A DNA stretch of 64,000 nt from Rhizobium redzepovicii (GCF_019793435.1 NZ_JAILYH010000003.1:248001-312000), one strand, 5' to 3'. Shown: positions 43,838 through 53,599, numbered from the stretch's first letter. Notes: generated from the sequence alone by a model not told the origin. A program made the numbers and translations.

Positions 43838-44293
43838 ATGACCATCTGGCGCCCATCGCAGCAGATCAGGGTGAAGGTGATCGGCCTCGCCTGGCGGAAA
43901 GACCAACTGCTCGCCGCCGAAGTGGAGGATGACAGGGGTCGCATCAAGGGCGTTCGCCCGCTAGGCGGCGCCATTGAATTCGGCGAAAGCCGCGAAGAGG
44001 CCCTGCAGCGCGAATTCCAGGAGGAACTCGAGACCGATATTCGCATCGTCGGCCCCTGGCATCTGCTTGAAAACATCTACGAACATCACGGCGCGACCGG
44101 TCACGAATACATCTTTGCTGCCGATATCGAGCTGGCCGATGCGTCGCTCTATGAGCGTGATGAAATCCACTATTCCGAACTCGACGAGACGGCGGCGACG
44201 GCGCGCTGGTTCGGCCGCGACAGGCTGCGCGACGCCGGCATCGATCTCTATCCGACAGGTCTCGACAAACTCCTGGCGCGCTGGCGCGATTGA
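43838..44293 (+). CDS. NUDIX hydrolase
   Basis: A 151-residue protein with the Nudix box GGAIEFGESREEALQREFQEEL (split here: GGAIEFGES and REEALQREFQEEL), containing the REfqEEl metal-binding core. It cleaves a nucleoside diphosphate linked to another moiety. Start 43838 has GGAAGGAGAG upstream. Substrate unknown. Confidence 0.9.
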   Translation: MTIWRPSQQIRVKVIGLAWRKDQLLAAEVEDDRGRIKGVRPLGGAIEFGESREEALQREFQEELETDIRIVGPWHLLENIYEHHGATGHEYIFAADIELADASLYERDEIHYSELDETAATARWFGRDRLRDAGIDLYPTGLDKLLARWRD

Positions 44294-44393
44294 GCCTGAT
44301 ATCACCCTGCTTTGATGTGGCTTCGGCCGATCGCCAAACTTTGATCGTCTGCGGCCCGCTTCCGGGGGAACAATGAGCTGGCATCGCCTGTTG

Positions 44394-44467
44394 CTAGAGG
44401 AATTCCAGCAAAAGTGTGCAGCGGTTTTGCGTCCGGAATTGCGTGAAACAAAAACGATCGCTGAAAC
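44394..44467. repeat. Mosaic element, CAAAAGTGTGCAGCGG subtype
   Basis: AGAGGAATTCCAGCAAAAGT, GTGCAGCGGTTTTGCGTCCG and GAATTGCGTGAAACAAAA: a palindrome with AATTCC/GGAATT arms, related to the element families at 16275 and 40632 in its core. Confidence 0.65.
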
Positions 44468-44483
44468 CAGAAGGAATAGCATC

Positions 44484-44807
44484 ATGCGCAGGTTTATTGC
44501 AGCAACTTCGATCGCTCTCCTCAGCCTCTCCGCCCCGGTTCTTGCCCAGTCGAACATGGGCATGGATGCCAGCGGCCGGATCGACGGCACGCCGCCACTC
44601 GGCACCGCGCCGGGAGTTGAAACGCAAAGCGGGCTGATAATCCCGCTCGACTCGATCGAAACCGGCAGCATCGACAACGAGCCTCTAAGCGGTCCGGTCG
44701 ACTGGGCGCGCTGCCCGCCGCGCAAGGCACGCGGAGCGCTTGCCACCGAGGGCGGCAAGAGCGGCGCCTCGGTCAGCGCCGCATGCCGTGATAACGGAAA
44801 CCAGTAA
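44484..44807 (+). CDS. Small secreted hypothetical protein
   Basis: A 107-residue protein with a clear signal peptide (RRFIAATSIALLSLSAPVLAQ). The mature part is short, acidic and Pro/Gly-rich, with two cysteines (WARCPPRKA, SAACRDN). GAAGGAA precedes ATG 44484. No family recognised. Confidence 0.72.
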   Translation: MRRFIAATSIALLSLSAPVLAQSNMGMDASGRIDGTPPLGTAPGVETQSGLIIPLDSIETGSIDNEPLSGPVDWARCPPRKARGALATEGGKSGASVSAACRDNGNQ

Positions 44808-44822
44808 CACCAGGGGAGGGCG

Positions 44823-46340
44823 CTATTTGCCGTTCTTCTTGTCGTGATGCAGGATGACGCCGAGTTCATGCCACTGCCGCCTGTCGCGCTGGATCAGTTC
44901 GTCGGCTGAGGCCGGTCCCATGCTGCCCGGAGCGTAAGCGTCAGGCACACTCTGATCCCCAGCCCAGATGTCGAGGAAGGGCTGCACCGCCGCCCAGCCG
45001 GCCTCGATGCCGTCGGCGCGCTGGAACAGCGTCTGGTCGCCGATAAAGAGATCGTAGAGCAGCGATTCATAGCCGGTCGTCTTGGCGATATCGAATTTGT
45101 CGGCATAGCGGAAATCGAGCGAGACCGGCACGGTATCGACGGAAAGCCCAGGCGATTTGATCGAGATTTCCATGCTCATGCCCTCGTCCGGCTGCACCTG
45201 GATCACCAGCCGGTTCGGCGGCAGGCGGCTCTTGACATCCGTCTCGCGAAACTGTGCGAAGGGCACCGGCTGGAAGGTGATGACGATCTCGGTGTCGCGC
45301 GCCGTCAGCGCCTTGCCAGTTCTGAGATAGAAGGGCACGCCGGCCCAGCGCCAGGTATCGGCATAGAGCTTCAGCGCCACGAAAGTCTCAGTCCTGCTGT
45401 CGGGCGAAACGTCCTTGGTGTCGCGATAGGCGGGAAGCTGAGCCCCATTGAGCGGGCCTGCGCCATAGGCGCCGCGCACGCCGTGCGTCTTGGCCTCATC
45501 AGGCGTATAGATGCGCAACGCCTTCAGCACCTTGCTCTTCTCGTTGCGGATTGCCTCGGCATCGAAGCTGTTCGGCGGCTCCATGGCGATCATCGCCAGC
45601 AACTGGAAAAGATGGTTCGGCACCATGTCGCGCAGCGCACCTGTCGCATCGTAGAATTTGCCGCGGCTGCCGACATCGACGATCTCGGCGGCGGTGATCT
45701 GCACATGGTCGATGTAGCGGCTGTTCCACAAGGACTCGATCATCATGTTGGCGAAACGCGCCGTCATCAGGTTCTGCACCGTCTCCTTGCCGAGGAAATG
45801 GTCGAGCCGGTAGACTTGGCTTTCCCCGACCTGGGCGAGAATCTGCGCATTGAGCGCCTGCGCCGAGGCGAGATCGGTGCCGAACGGTTTTTCGATCGCG
45901 ACACGGCGGAAGACGCCATCGCTTTCATCGGTCAGCCCATGGGCGGCGAGCTTCTCGACGATCGTCCCGAAGAAGGATGGCGGCACCGCGAGATAGAAGG
46001 CGGCATTGGCATTCGGCCCCAGCCGCTTGCCGATCTCGATGAAAATATCGTCCTTGGTGAAATCGCCTGACGTATAGGAAATACGCCGGCGCAGGCTTTC
46101 CCAGGCTTCGTCCTTTTGCGTCTGCTCCTCGCCGCTCAGATGGCTGAGGAAGTCGTCGAGCCGCCCGCGCAGGAATTCATCGTCACCCGGCTCGATGCCG
46201 ATGCCGAGAATGTGGAGATCCTCGCCGACGAGGCGGCCGCGCGTCAGATTGATGATCGCCGGTACCAGCAGCCGGCGCGTCAGGTCTCCCGTGGCGCCGA
46301 AGATGACGAGGGTGACCGGCGGGGTAGGGGTAGCGTCCAT
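44823..46340 (-). CDS. zwf: Glucose-6-phosphate 1-dehydrogenase
   Basis: A 505-residue enzyme oxidising glucose-6-phosphate to 6-phosphogluconolactone, feeding the Entner-Doudoroff and pentose-phosphate routes. The N-terminal NADP-binding motif is FGATGDLTRR, the substrate motif RLDHFLGKE with catalytic His is present, and EKPFGTDLASA marks the coenzyme contact. ATG 46340 follows GGAG. It is not accompanied by pgl or edd here, so it may be an additional paralogue or the only copy; this cannot be decided from the window. Confidence 0.93.
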   Translation of the reverse strand: MDATPTPPVTLVIFGATGDLTRRLLVPAIINLTRGRLVGEDLHILGIGIEPGDDEFLRGRLDDFLSHLSGEEQTQKDEAWESLRRRISYTSGDFTKDDIFIEIGKRLGPNANAAFYLAVPPSFFGTIVEKLAAHGLTDESDGVFRRVAIEKPFGTDLASAQALNAQILAQVGESQVYRLDHFLGKETVQNLMTARFANMMIESLWNSRYIDHVQITAAEIVDVGSRGKFYDATGALRDMVPNHLFQLLAMIAMEPPNSFDAEAIRNEKSKVLKALRIYTPDEAKTHGVRGAYGAGPLNGAQLPAYRDTKDVSPDSRTETFVALKLYADTWRWAGVPFYLRTGKALTARDTEIVITFQPVPFAQFRETDVKSRLPPNRLVIQVQPDEGMSMEISIKSPGLSVDTVPVSLDFRYADKFDIAKTTGYESLLYDLFIGDQTLFQRADGIEAGWAAVQPFLDIWAGDQSVPDAYAPGSMGPASADELIQRDRRQWHELGVILHHDKKNGK

Positions 46341-46467
46341 GATGTCATCTCCGAGTTTTTCCGGCCGACTATAATGCGCGCCGGTTTGGCCGCAACATAT
46401 GAGGGCGGGGGATAACACGCATTTGACATTATCTGGGGCGTGCTGGGGACGCAGCTCCTCAGTCCGG

Positions 46468-46656
46468 CTGCCCAAGACCCCTTCCCAACCCCTCCCCACA
46501 AGGGGGAGGGACTAAGCTGTGGTATCGGGCAGTGACCAAAAGGAGGGGGCTTGCAGGCTGTTACCGTTCGACGGATGGTTACGATTGAGGATTAAGTGAA
46601 CCCATGCGGCATCTTAGCCCCTCCCCCTCGTGGGGAGGGGTTGGGGAGGGATTTGG
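46468..46656. repeat. Mosaic intergenic element (CCCCTCACCC family), copy 4
   Basis: Arms CCAACCCCTCCCCACAAGGG and CCCCTCGTGGGGAGGGGTTG flank an A/T-richer core. It fills most of the gap between zwf and tam; no gene seen. Confidence 0.7.
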
Positions 46657-46692
46657 CTTCGTCCTAACTGGAAAGCACTGATCAGCAGCCGA

Positions 46693-47463
46693 CTACCCCT
46701 TCACCGCCACCATAAAAATCCGCGGAAACCGCAGCAGCACCCGCCCATCCGACATCTTCGGATAAGCCCTTGCCACCCGGCCGAGATAATCCGCCAGAAA
46801 GGCCTCGCGATACTGCTCGCCGGCCTGGGCGAGATAGGGCATCAGCCCGGTTCCCTTCACCCATTCGACGATATCTGCCGCATCCGCCATTGGGTGATTG
46901 TAGATGGTGTGCCAGATATCGACGCGGGAGGCCTTGGCGATCAGCCTGGAGTAATAGGCTGATGGCGCCGGCAGCCCCTTGCGTCGCACGCTCTTTCCCT
47001 CGAAGGCGGCCTTCCAGGGCCCCGCATGCGCGCTCTCCTCCATCAACAGGTGGGTGGGTTCGCCGAGATTGTCGGGCATCTGCACCGCCAGCACGCCGCC
47101 GGGGGAAAGCCCGTCCATCAGCCGGTCGAAAATATCGAGATGATCGGGCAGCCATTGGAAGACGGCATTGGCAAACAGTAGGTCGGCGGTTTCAGTCGGC
47201 TGCCAGCTGCCGAGATCGGCTTCGACGAAGGCGGTGCCGGGAAGCCGCTTGCGGGCGGCCTCCAGCATGTTGAGATCGCTGTCGAGGCCTGAAACGCCTT
47301 CCGCCCCATAACGCTCGATGATGAGCTCGGTCGAATTGCCCGGCCCGCAACCGAGGTCGACGGCGCGGCGGATGCTCTGGAGCGGCACCTGCGCCAGAAG
47401 GTCGCGCGCCGGTCGCGTGCGTTCGTCCTCGAATTTCACATATTGGCTGGCAGACCATGCCAT
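46693..47463 (-). CDS. tam: Trans-aconitate 2-methyltransferase
   Basis: A 256-residue SAM methyltransferase: [15 protein letters not shown] is motif I, followed by GLDSDLNML (acid binding ribose), ADLGSW and [11 protein letters not shown] (motif post-II). N-terminal [21 protein letters not shown] is characteristic of Tam, which monomethylates trans-aconitate using S-adenosylmethionine, detoxifying this aconitase inhibitor. Confidence 0.92.
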   Translation of the reverse strand: MAWSASQYVKFEDERTRPARDLLAQVPLQSIRRAVDLGCGPGNSTELIIERYGAEGVSGLDSDLNMLEAARKRLPGTAFVEADLGSWQPTETADLLFANAVFQWLPDHLDIFDRLMDGLSPGGVLAVQMPDNLGEPTHLLMEESAHAGPWKAAFEGKSVRRKGLPAPSAYYSRLIAKASRVDIWHTIYNHPMADAADIVEWVKGTGLMPYLAQAGEQYREAFLADYLGRVARAYPKMSDGRVLLRFPRIFMVAVKG

Positions 47464-47480
47464 CGCGTTTACTCCTGATA

Positions 47481-47572
47481 TCAGGCCACACTTTCCATGC
47501 GGCGGATGCGGATTTTGTCGATGCTGCGGCCGTCGGACCCGATGATCTCAAGCGAAGCAGGCCCCGCCGAGC
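47481..47572 (-). pseudogene. C-terminal remnant of a second CBS/hemolysin protein
   Basis: Read on the minus strand just after the CorC-like gene stop, a short frame ends [20 protein letters not shown] then a stop at 47481. It parallels the end of the adjacent gene (FEVIDLDGRRVDKILV), so it is the tail of a different paralogue whose body has been lost or replaced. Confidence 0.65.
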
Positions 47573-47573
47573 T

Positions 47574-48881
47574 TCACTCCGCAGACACAAGTATCTTGTC
47601 GACGCGCCTGCCGTCGAGATCGATGACTTCGAAGCGCCATCCACCTCTGGTGAAGCTCTCACCCAACTCGGGCAGATGTTTCAGCTCTTCCAGCACCAGG
47701 CCGGCCACAGTCTGATATTCGAGATCGTCATCGAGCTTGAGATTCAGGAACTCGGCGAATTCGTCGATCGGCGTCCAACCGGACACCAGGTAGGAACCGT
47801 CGTCGCGGCGAGCGATGGCTTGCTCGTCCACAGGTCCCTCCTGCAGAGCCCCCATGATCGCTTCCAGAATGTCGCCTGACGAAACAATCCCCTCGAAATG
47901 GCCGTACTCGTCAAAAACCAGCACCATGTGGACTGGCGATTTCCGGATCGCTTCGATCACATGGATGGCGGTTGAAAGGTCGGAAACCACCGGCACGTCC
48001 TGCGTCAAGGCCTTGATATCGGCACTGCCGTATTGCGACACCGAGTCGTAAAAATCCTTGACCGGAAGGATGCCGATCACCTCGTCCGAACTGCCCTTCC
48101 GAACCGGCAGCCGGGACCGTTTCGTCCGATGCAGCTGAGCTCGAATTTCATCAAGGCTGTCGTCGATATCGATAATTTCGACGTCGCGCCGGGGCGTCAT
48201 CAGCGCTCGGGCGGTGCGGTCCGCCAGCCGCATGACGCCGGATATCATCGCCGACTCTTCGCTTTCGATCACGCCGGCCGACTGCGCCTCGGCCAAAACG
48301 GTTTTGATCTCCTCGTCGGAGACGTTGTCGCCGCCTTTTCCTGTTTGGCCCAGGAGCTTCAGTACAAGATTTCCGGAGGCGTTCAGCAGCCACACGAGCG
48401 GCAGCGCGATCTTTGAAAGCAACGCCATGGCGGGCGCCATTCTCGCCGCAACGGCTTCGGGCTCCCGCAATGCGATCTGCTTTGGAACAAGTTCGCCGAC
48501 GATCAAGGAGAGATAGGTGATGGCGACGACGACTGAACCGACGCCGATTGCGTCGGAGGCCGTTGACGACATCCCCTGCGCCTGCAGCCATCCTGCTAAG
48601 CGGCCCCCGAGCGTCGCCCCTGAGAAGGCGCCCGAGAGAACACCGACCAGCGTGATGCCGATCTGAACCGTGGAAAGAAATCGGCCGGGGTTTTCGGCAA
48701 GTTTGATGGCTTGCGCCGCACCCTTGCTGCCATTGTCGGAGAGAACCTTGAGGCGGGCCGTTCGAGAAGAAACAACGGCCAACTCCGACATGGCGAGTAC
48801 ACCATTGAGGATGGTGAGAAACGCCACAATTCCAATTTCCAGAAACACAGGGAGCCTATTCGTTGAGGTTTTATGCCGCAT
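47574..48881 (-). CDS. Hemolysin/CNNM-type membrane protein with CBS and CorC domains
   Basis: A 435-residue protein: an N-terminal DUF21/CNNM domain with about four membrane segments (EIGIVAFLTILNGVLAMSELAVVSS, VGVLSGAFSGATLGG), a CBS pair (VIGILPVKDFYD, HMVLVFDEYGHFEGIVSSGDILEAI) and a C-terminal transporter-associated/CorC domain (GWRFEVIDLDGRRVDKI). Members move or control Mg/Co ions in the inner membrane. ATG 48881 has a weak site; the N-terminus might begin at a later codon. Confidence 0.88.
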   Translation of the reverse strand: MRHKTSTNRLPVFLEIGIVAFLTILNGVLAMSELAVVSSRTARLKVLSDNGSKGAAQAIKLAENPGRFLSTVQIGITLVGVLSGAFSGATLGGRLAGWLQAQGMSSTASDAIGVGSVVVAITYLSLIVGELVPKQIALREPEAVAARMAPAMALLSKIALPLVWLLNASGNLVLKLLGQTGKGGDNVSDEEIKTVLAEAQSAGVIESEESAMISGVMRLADRTARALMTPRRDVEIIDIDDSLDEIRAQLHRTKRSRLPVRKGSSDEVIGILPVKDFYDSVSQYGSADIKALTQDVPVVSDLSTAIHVIEAIRKSPVHMVLVFDEYGHFEGIVSSGDILEAIMGALQEGPVDEQAIARRDDGSYLVSGWTPIDEFAEFLNLKLDDDLEYQTVAGLVLEELKHLPELGESFTRGGWRFEVIDLDGRRVDKILVSAE

Positions 48882-49311
48882 CCCTAGCGATGCGGCGAGG
48901 CGTTCGAAGAGACGCTATATCAGCATCGCCCTTCGTCTTTCCATTGTCGTGTTAACATCGAGGCGGCCCGTCATTCGCAATCATCCGGAAGATACCAGCG
49001 CTCTGCGGGATCAACCGAGGCGAGGCGGAGGCCATCGCGTCTACAGCGGTCGCCACCTTCCTCGGTCGGGAAATCCCGGCTGGAACGGGCGGAGCTTGTA
49101 CTGGATGGGTCGCTGTCGGGCATGTCGCAATTTTGGCGGTGAAATGCTATCGGCGCAAGAGGCGCCGGGCAAAATCATCTCACCGCAGCGATGTGACAGT
49201 TTCGAAAAGGACGGCGGAGCCGTGTTCCCGGCTGGGCTTTCCGGAGAATTTTTCGCATTTCTGCATGATGCCAAAACAGCTCGAACGTTCCAACATCATG
49301 CGTTCGCGCCG
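48882..49311. other. Gene-poor stretch between CorC-like and cupin genes
   Basis: About 430 bp without a supported gene. Plus-strand frames exist but have no ribosome binding site or family resemblance. Given the gene remnants on both sides (47481 and 49990), this may be decayed DNA; no repeat family is recognised. Confidence 0.45.
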
Positions 49312-49791
49312 TCAAGCCGCCAGAATCGTAATCCCGTAAGCATTGGCGGCTGCCGTCATGCGGGCGATGGTCTCTGCCGAAGGGCTGGCCTTCGGAGGCT
49401 CTGTTACGCCTTCCGCTTCGATGAATTCGGCCATGTCACGATCGACGACGGCGGAAAAGATTGCCGGGGCGGTTCCGCGATTGGAATAGCCGTGCACCAT
49501 GAAGGGGGGAATGGCGACGATGTCGCCGGCGCCGGCCTCGATTTCTTCGGGGCCGTTGTCCGTCAGCCGCCAGATCGTCAGGCATCCCTCAAGGACGCGG
49601 AACACCTCTGGGCTCGCATGCGCATGTCTCGGCGTCCGGCTGCCTGATGGTACGGTGACGTCGAAGAGATTGAGCCAGTTTCCGCGGATGCGAAGCCGCC
49701 GCTCGATCCGCTCGCCGAGGACGAAGTAGCGCTTCGCCTCATCCCCGGTCTCTTCAGCGGCGTGCACGTTCACAAATGAGTTGGACATCAT
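49312..49791 (-). CDS. Cupin-domain protein
   Basis: About 158 residues with a single cupin barrel: PRHAHASPEVFRVLEGCLTIW (motif 1, with metal-ligand His-x-His and Glu) and GDIVAIPPFMVHGYSNRG (motif 2, His). The metal-binding set is complete, so a metal-dependent enzyme or sugar-binding role is possible. Start at 49791 or the next codon. Function unknown. Confidence 0.85.
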   Translation of the reverse strand: MMSNSFVNVHAAEETGDEAKRYFVLGERIERRLRIRGNWLNLFDVTVPSGSRTPRHAHASPEVFRVLEGCLTIWRLTDNGPEEIEAGAGDIVAIPPFMVHGYSNRGTAPAIFSAVVDRDMAEFIEAEGVTEPPKASPSAETIARMTAAANAYGITILAA

Positions 49792-49989
49792 GTCTCTTTC
49801 TTTTTCTTGCGGGCTTTTGTTGCTGGCCCTTTCTTGCGGGCGCAGCCGTTAGCCCTTTGCGCCGGCTTTGGCAACCATCACAATATATGCGCCAGGAAAC
49901 CGACGGCCCCGATATCGGTGCGGCGGGGCGTTTTCGCAAGACCTGCCGGGCTGCGGCAAATGGGCCGGATCGGTGCGGGTTTCTATCCC

Positions 49990-50151
49990 GATCGCCACTG
50001 GAACCTCGGCGACGGCTCGATCCACTGGCACGCCGTCTTCGCTACCCTTGCCAAGCTCGAAGGCAATCCGCGCCTGATCATCGAGATCAAGGATAAGTCG
50101 AAGATCCGGGCTTCGGCTGCCTATCTCGCTTCGATTGGGGTGGCCGAATAG
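49990..50151 (+). pseudogene. C-terminal remnant of a sugar-phosphate isomerase/epimerase
   Basis: A frame ending DRHWNLGDGSIHWHAVFATL, then LEGNPRLIIEIKDKSKIRAS, closing at 50151, looks like the last 50-odd residues of an AP-endonuclease-2/xylose-isomerase-like TIM barrel. Upstream codons in the same frame do not resemble the family and no N-terminal part is nearby. Confidence 0.6.
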
Positions 50152-50174
50152 GGGCAGTTGGCCATCCGCCTGCC

Positions 50175-51218
50175 TCATGAAAACCGCGTGATCACGCTGA
50201 TCCCCGTCGCCTCCGCCTTGTCGAGCGCCATCAGCGCCGGCACGGCTTCCTCGAGGCTGATGCGGCGGCCGATCAGCTTCTGCGGGGCGATCTTGCCGGC
50301 CGCCAGCATCGACAGCATGGCGTCGTAGCGCCAGGCCTGCATGCCGTGGCTGCCGTAGATCTCTAGTTCGTGGCCGATCACCTGCGCCATCGGGATTTGC
50401 GGCGTGGCATATTCGCCAAGCATCAGCCCCACCTGCACATGCCGCCCGCGCCGGCGCAGATTCTTGATCGAATTGAAGCAGGTGGCGGGATGGCCGAGCG
50501 CGTCGATCGAGACATGCGCGCCGCCCTTGGTGATCTCGCGCACCGCCTCCGCCACGTCGGCGACGCCGGAGGCGTTGACGGTCGCTACCGCTCCGCATTC
50601 TCTGGCGAAGGCAAGCTTCTCCTCGGATATGTCGATGCCGATCGCATTGGCGCCGAGTGCCGTGGCGATCATGATCGCCGACAGGCCGACGCCGCCGCAG
50701 CCATGCACGGCGATCCATTCGCCGGGGCGGGTGCGCGCCTGGTCGGCGACGGCGCGGAACGAGGTGGCGAAGCGGCAGCCGAGGCTTGCCGCCGTCGCAT
50801 CGTCGATCGTATCGGGCAGATGCACCAGATTGGTGTCGGCATAATCGATCGCCACATATTCGGCGAAAGATCCCCAATGGGTGAAGCCCGGCTGGAACTG
50901 GTTCGGGCAGACCTGCTGGTTGCCGGAATGGCACTCGGCGCAATGGCCGCAGCCGGAAACGAAGGGCACGGTCACCCGGTCGCCGACCTTGAAACGCATC
51001 ACGCCGCGGCCGGTGGCGACCACCCGCCCGGCAAGCTCGTGTCCCGGCACATGCGGCAGGCGGATATCGGGGTCGTGTCCCATCCAGCCGTGCCAGTCGC
51101 TGCGGCAGAGCCCGCTGGCGCCAACCGATATGACGACGCCGTCTTCGGAAGGCGTGGGATCGGGCAGGGTGCGGATCTCGGGCGCCTCTTCGAAGGCTTC
51201 ATAATACATGGCTTTCAT
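50175..51218 (-). CDS. Zinc-dependent alcohol dehydrogenase
   Basis: A 347-residue MDR enzyme. Catalytic zinc ligands: Cys in [11 protein letters not shown] and PGHE; structural zinc: [17 protein letters not shown]. Rossmann motif [15 protein letters not shown]. It oxidises an alcohol with NAD(P)+, or the reverse. Substrate unknown; single gene. Converges with the isomerase remnant. Confidence 0.9.
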   Translation of the reverse strand: MKAMYYEAFEEAPEIRTLPDPTPSEDGVVISVGASGLCRSDWHGWMGHDPDIRLPHVPGHELAGRVVATGRGVMRFKVGDRVTVPFVSGCGHCAECHSGNQQVCPNQFQPGFTHWGSFAEYVAIDYADTNLVHLPDTIDDATAASLGCRFATSFRAVADQARTRPGEWIAVHGCGGVGLSAIMIATALGANAIGIDISEEKLAFARECGAVATVNASGVADVAEAVREITKGGAHVSIDALGHPATCFNSIKNLRRRGRHVQVGLMLGEYATPQIPMAQVIGHELEIYGSHGMQAWRYDAMLSMLAAGKIAPQKLIGRRISLEEAVPALMALDKAEATGISVITRFS

Positions 51219-51467
51219 CGGCGTCTTCCCTTGCGGCTATCTCGCGATTTCTCCCCATGATCGCATGCAGCAGGCCGCCATTCCAACATCCAGTTCCATC
51301 ATTTTTGCTGATGCACCCATCGCTTCGCCGCGGGCACCGCGCACGAATATTGCGGCCCGGCGCCATCCTCCGGCATTTTCTTGCTTCCGCATTTGCCGCC
51401 CGGATTTGTCCTTGACCCGGTTCACCGCAGGGGTTTTTGCTGTCCCGACTTCAGAGGGGAGGGCAAT

Positions 51468-52355
51468 ATGGCCGTCGATACATCACCGCGTTCAACCACC
51501 TGGACTCATGTCGACGGGGAGTGGCTTTCCGGCAATCCGCCGCTGATCGGGCCGACCTCGCATGCCATGTGGCTCGGCTCCACGGTTTTCGACGGTGCCC
51601 GCTGGTTCGACGGCATCGCGCCGGATCTTGACCTGCATTGCCAGCGCATCAACCGCTCCGCGCTCGCCATGGGGCTGAAGCCAGTGAAATCGGCTGATGA
51701 AATCGCCGCACTCGCCTGGGAGGGCGTCGGGAAATTCGACGGCGCCACGCCGATCTACATCAAGCCGATGTATTGGGGCGAACATGGTTCGCCCGGCAGC
51801 ATCGTCTCCGTCGATGCGGAATCGACCCGCTTCGCGCTCTGCCTGTTCGAGGCGCCGATGGGCGGCCATGGCGGCACCAGCCTCACCGTCTCGCCCTACC
51901 GGCGCCCATCGCCGGAGACGGCGATGACCGAGGCGAAGACCGGCTCGCTTTATCCGAACAGCGGCCGCATGATCGCCGAAGCCCGCAGCCGCGGCTTCGA
52001 CAATGCGCTGGTGCGCGATCTCAACGGCAATGTCGTCGAGACCGCTTCTTCGAACGTCTTCCTGGTGCGCGACGGCGTGGTGATGACGCCGGCCGCCAAC
52101 CGCACCTTCCTTGCCGGCATCACCCGCGCCCGCGTCATGGACCTCTTGCGCAAGGCCGGCTTCGACGTCTTGGAAACAACGCTGTCCGTCGAGGATTTCC
52201 TCGCCGCCGACGAAATCTTCACCACCGGCAACTACTCCAAAGTCGTCGGCGTCATCCGCCTCGACGACCGCAACCTCCAGGAAGGCCCGGTCACCCGCAA
52301 GGCGCTCGACCTCTACATGGACTGGGCCCATGGAAGAAGCGAGAGCGAGGAGTGA
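51468..52355 (+). CDS. Branched-chain amino-acid aminotransferase-like (class IV)
   Basis: A 295-residue PLP enzyme: GSTVFDGARWFDG at the N-terminus, PLP-Lys in AMTEAKTGSLYPNS, and ETASSNVFLVRDGVVMTP with the Glu that contacts the cofactor. It belongs with IlvE/D-amino-acid aminotransferase enzymes and likely transaminates branched-chain 2-oxoacids. AGAGGGGAGGGCAAT precedes the ATG. It could be an IlvE paralogue with different specificity. Confidence 0.88.
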   Translation: MAVDTSPRSTTWTHVDGEWLSGNPPLIGPTSHAMWLGSTVFDGARWFDGIAPDLDLHCQRINRSALAMGLKPVKSADEIAALAWEGVGKFDGATPIYIKPMYWGEHGSPGSIVSVDAESTRFALCLFEAPMGGHGGTSLTVSPYRRPSPETAMTEAKTGSLYPNSGRMIAEARSRGFDNALVRDLNGNVVETASSNVFLVRDGVVMTPAANRTFLAGITRARVMDLLRKAGFDVLETTLSVEDFLAADEIFTTGNYSKVVGVIRLDDRNLQEGPVTRKALDLYMDWAHGRSESEE

Positions 52356-52462
52356 GCAGCGGTTCGGCGCAGCCGAAGCAATCGATCCAGTGAATCGATT
52401 GCAATGACGAACGCCCGAAGCGCAAGTGAAGGGCAGGGTTGTTCGGAGACGCAGAGCAAGGC

Positions 52463-52612
52463 CCGCCCCTCATCCGGCTGCCGCCACCTTCTCCCCGTGA
52501 ACGGGGCGAAGGGGGTATGCCGTGAACCTCTCCGTCCCTCCCCAACGTCTCGCGGGGCACGTCCCCTCTCCCCGTCAGAACGGGGAGAGGGCTAGGGTGA
52601 GGGGCAGCCTCT
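52463..52612. repeat. Mosaic intergenic element (CCCCTCACCC family), copy 5
   Basis: CCCCTCATCCGGCTGCCGCC, TCCCCGTGAACGGGGCGAAG, CTCTCCCCGTCAGAACGGGG and GGGCTAGGGTGAGGGGCAGC. It fills the convergent gap between the aminotransferase and the LysR gene; no gene. Confidence 0.8.
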
Positions 52613-52638
52613 CGCGCTGAGGTCTGCCGCCTCACGCC

Positions 52639-53541
52639 TCACGTCATCCACTTCCGATGCTCCGCAAATCTCTCCGCCAGGAGGTCGATGAACAGCCTTA
52701 CCTTGGTCGCCAGATGGCTGCGGTTGGGATAGACGGCGTTGATGCTGAATTCGACCGGGCGGTAGTCCGGCATGATCTTCACCAGCCGTCCTTCGGCGAT
52801 GTCGTCGAAGACCACGAAGCTCGGCGCCAGGAAGATGCCTTTTCCGTTCAGCGTCAGGAAACGCAGCATCTCGGCGCTGTTGGAGACGGCGTTACCGCCG
52901 ACCTTGACGCTTTCCTGCCGGCCTTCGCCATCCTCGAAGCGCCATTCCTCGCCATAGGGGTAATAGGCATATTGCAGGCAATTGTGATCGGCAACCTCGG
53001 CCGGTTTTTGCGGCATCGGATGGCTTTCGAAATAGTCCGGCGAGCAGACGAGCACATGGCGCCAGGGCGTCAGCTTGCGCGCGACGAGCGATGAATCCGG
53101 CGGCGGCACGGTGCGGATCACCAGATCATAGCCGTCCTCGATCATGTCGACCATCCGCTCGCCGATGCTGAAATCGAGCGCGATCGACGGATAGAGTTCC
53201 ATATATTCGCTGACGACGGGCAGCAGGAAACGCACGATGGCGCTGCTGGTATAGACCTTCAGCGTGCCGCGCGGCGTGGTGCTGAGTGCGCCCGCCGTCC
53301 GGTCGGCCTCGTCGAGTTCTGCAAGGATCTGCGAGGAGCGTTCATAGTAATATTTGCCGGTTTCCGTCAGGCTGACCTTGCGCGTCGTGCGGTTGAGGAG
53401 CCTGACGCCGAGCCGATCCTCCAGCGATTGCACGTGATTGCCGACCATGGTGACCGACATGTTGAGCCGGCGCGCGGCGGCGGAAAAACCGCCGCATTCC
53501 ACCACGCGGCCAAAGACTGTGAGGCTTGTCAGCCGATCCAT
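52639..53541 (-). CDS. LysR-family regulator
   Basis: A 300-residue LTTR: HTH DRLTSLTVFGRVVECGGFSAAARRLNMSVTMVGNHVQSLEDRLGVRLL and an effector domain. Of the CrgA/AaeR-like type that regulates pumps and oxidoreductases. Divergent from the EmrAB-type operon at 53674, which it likely controls. Two GATTATC direct repeats lie 41 bp apart in the gap. Confidence 0.88.
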   Translation of the reverse strand: MDRLTSLTVFGRVVECGGFSAAARRLNMSVTMVGNHVQSLEDRLGVRLLNRTTRKVSLTETGKYYYERSSQILAELDEADRTAGALSTTPRGTLKVYTSSAIVRFLLPVVSEYMELYPSIALDFSIGERMVDMIEDGYDLVIRTVPPPDSSLVARKLTPWRHVLVCSPDYFESHPMPQKPAEVADHNCLQYAYYPYGEEWRFEDGEGRQESVKVGGNAVSNSAEMLRFLTLNGKGIFLAPSFVVFDDIAEGRLVKIMPDYRPVEFSINAVYPNRSHLATKVRLFIDLLAERFAEHRKWMT

Positions 53542-53551
53542 ATCGCCCTCG

Positions 53552-53599
53552 GATTATCCGCTGAGAGTTGATGATCCTTCCCGATTTAAGCAGATTATC
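53552..53599. promoter_or_regulatory. Direct GATTATC repeats in the LysR/efflux gap
   Basis: GATTATC at 53552-53558 and 53593-53599, 41 bp apart (about four helical turns), a spacing suited to a LysR tetramer. Candidate operator. Confidence 0.4.

Noticed and set aside
48670..49647. Plus-strand frame of 325 codons bridging the CorC-like and cupin genes
   Set aside because: It overlaps both genes on the other strand and the unique middle part shows no family resemblance or start signal. Kept only as a gene-poor stretch.
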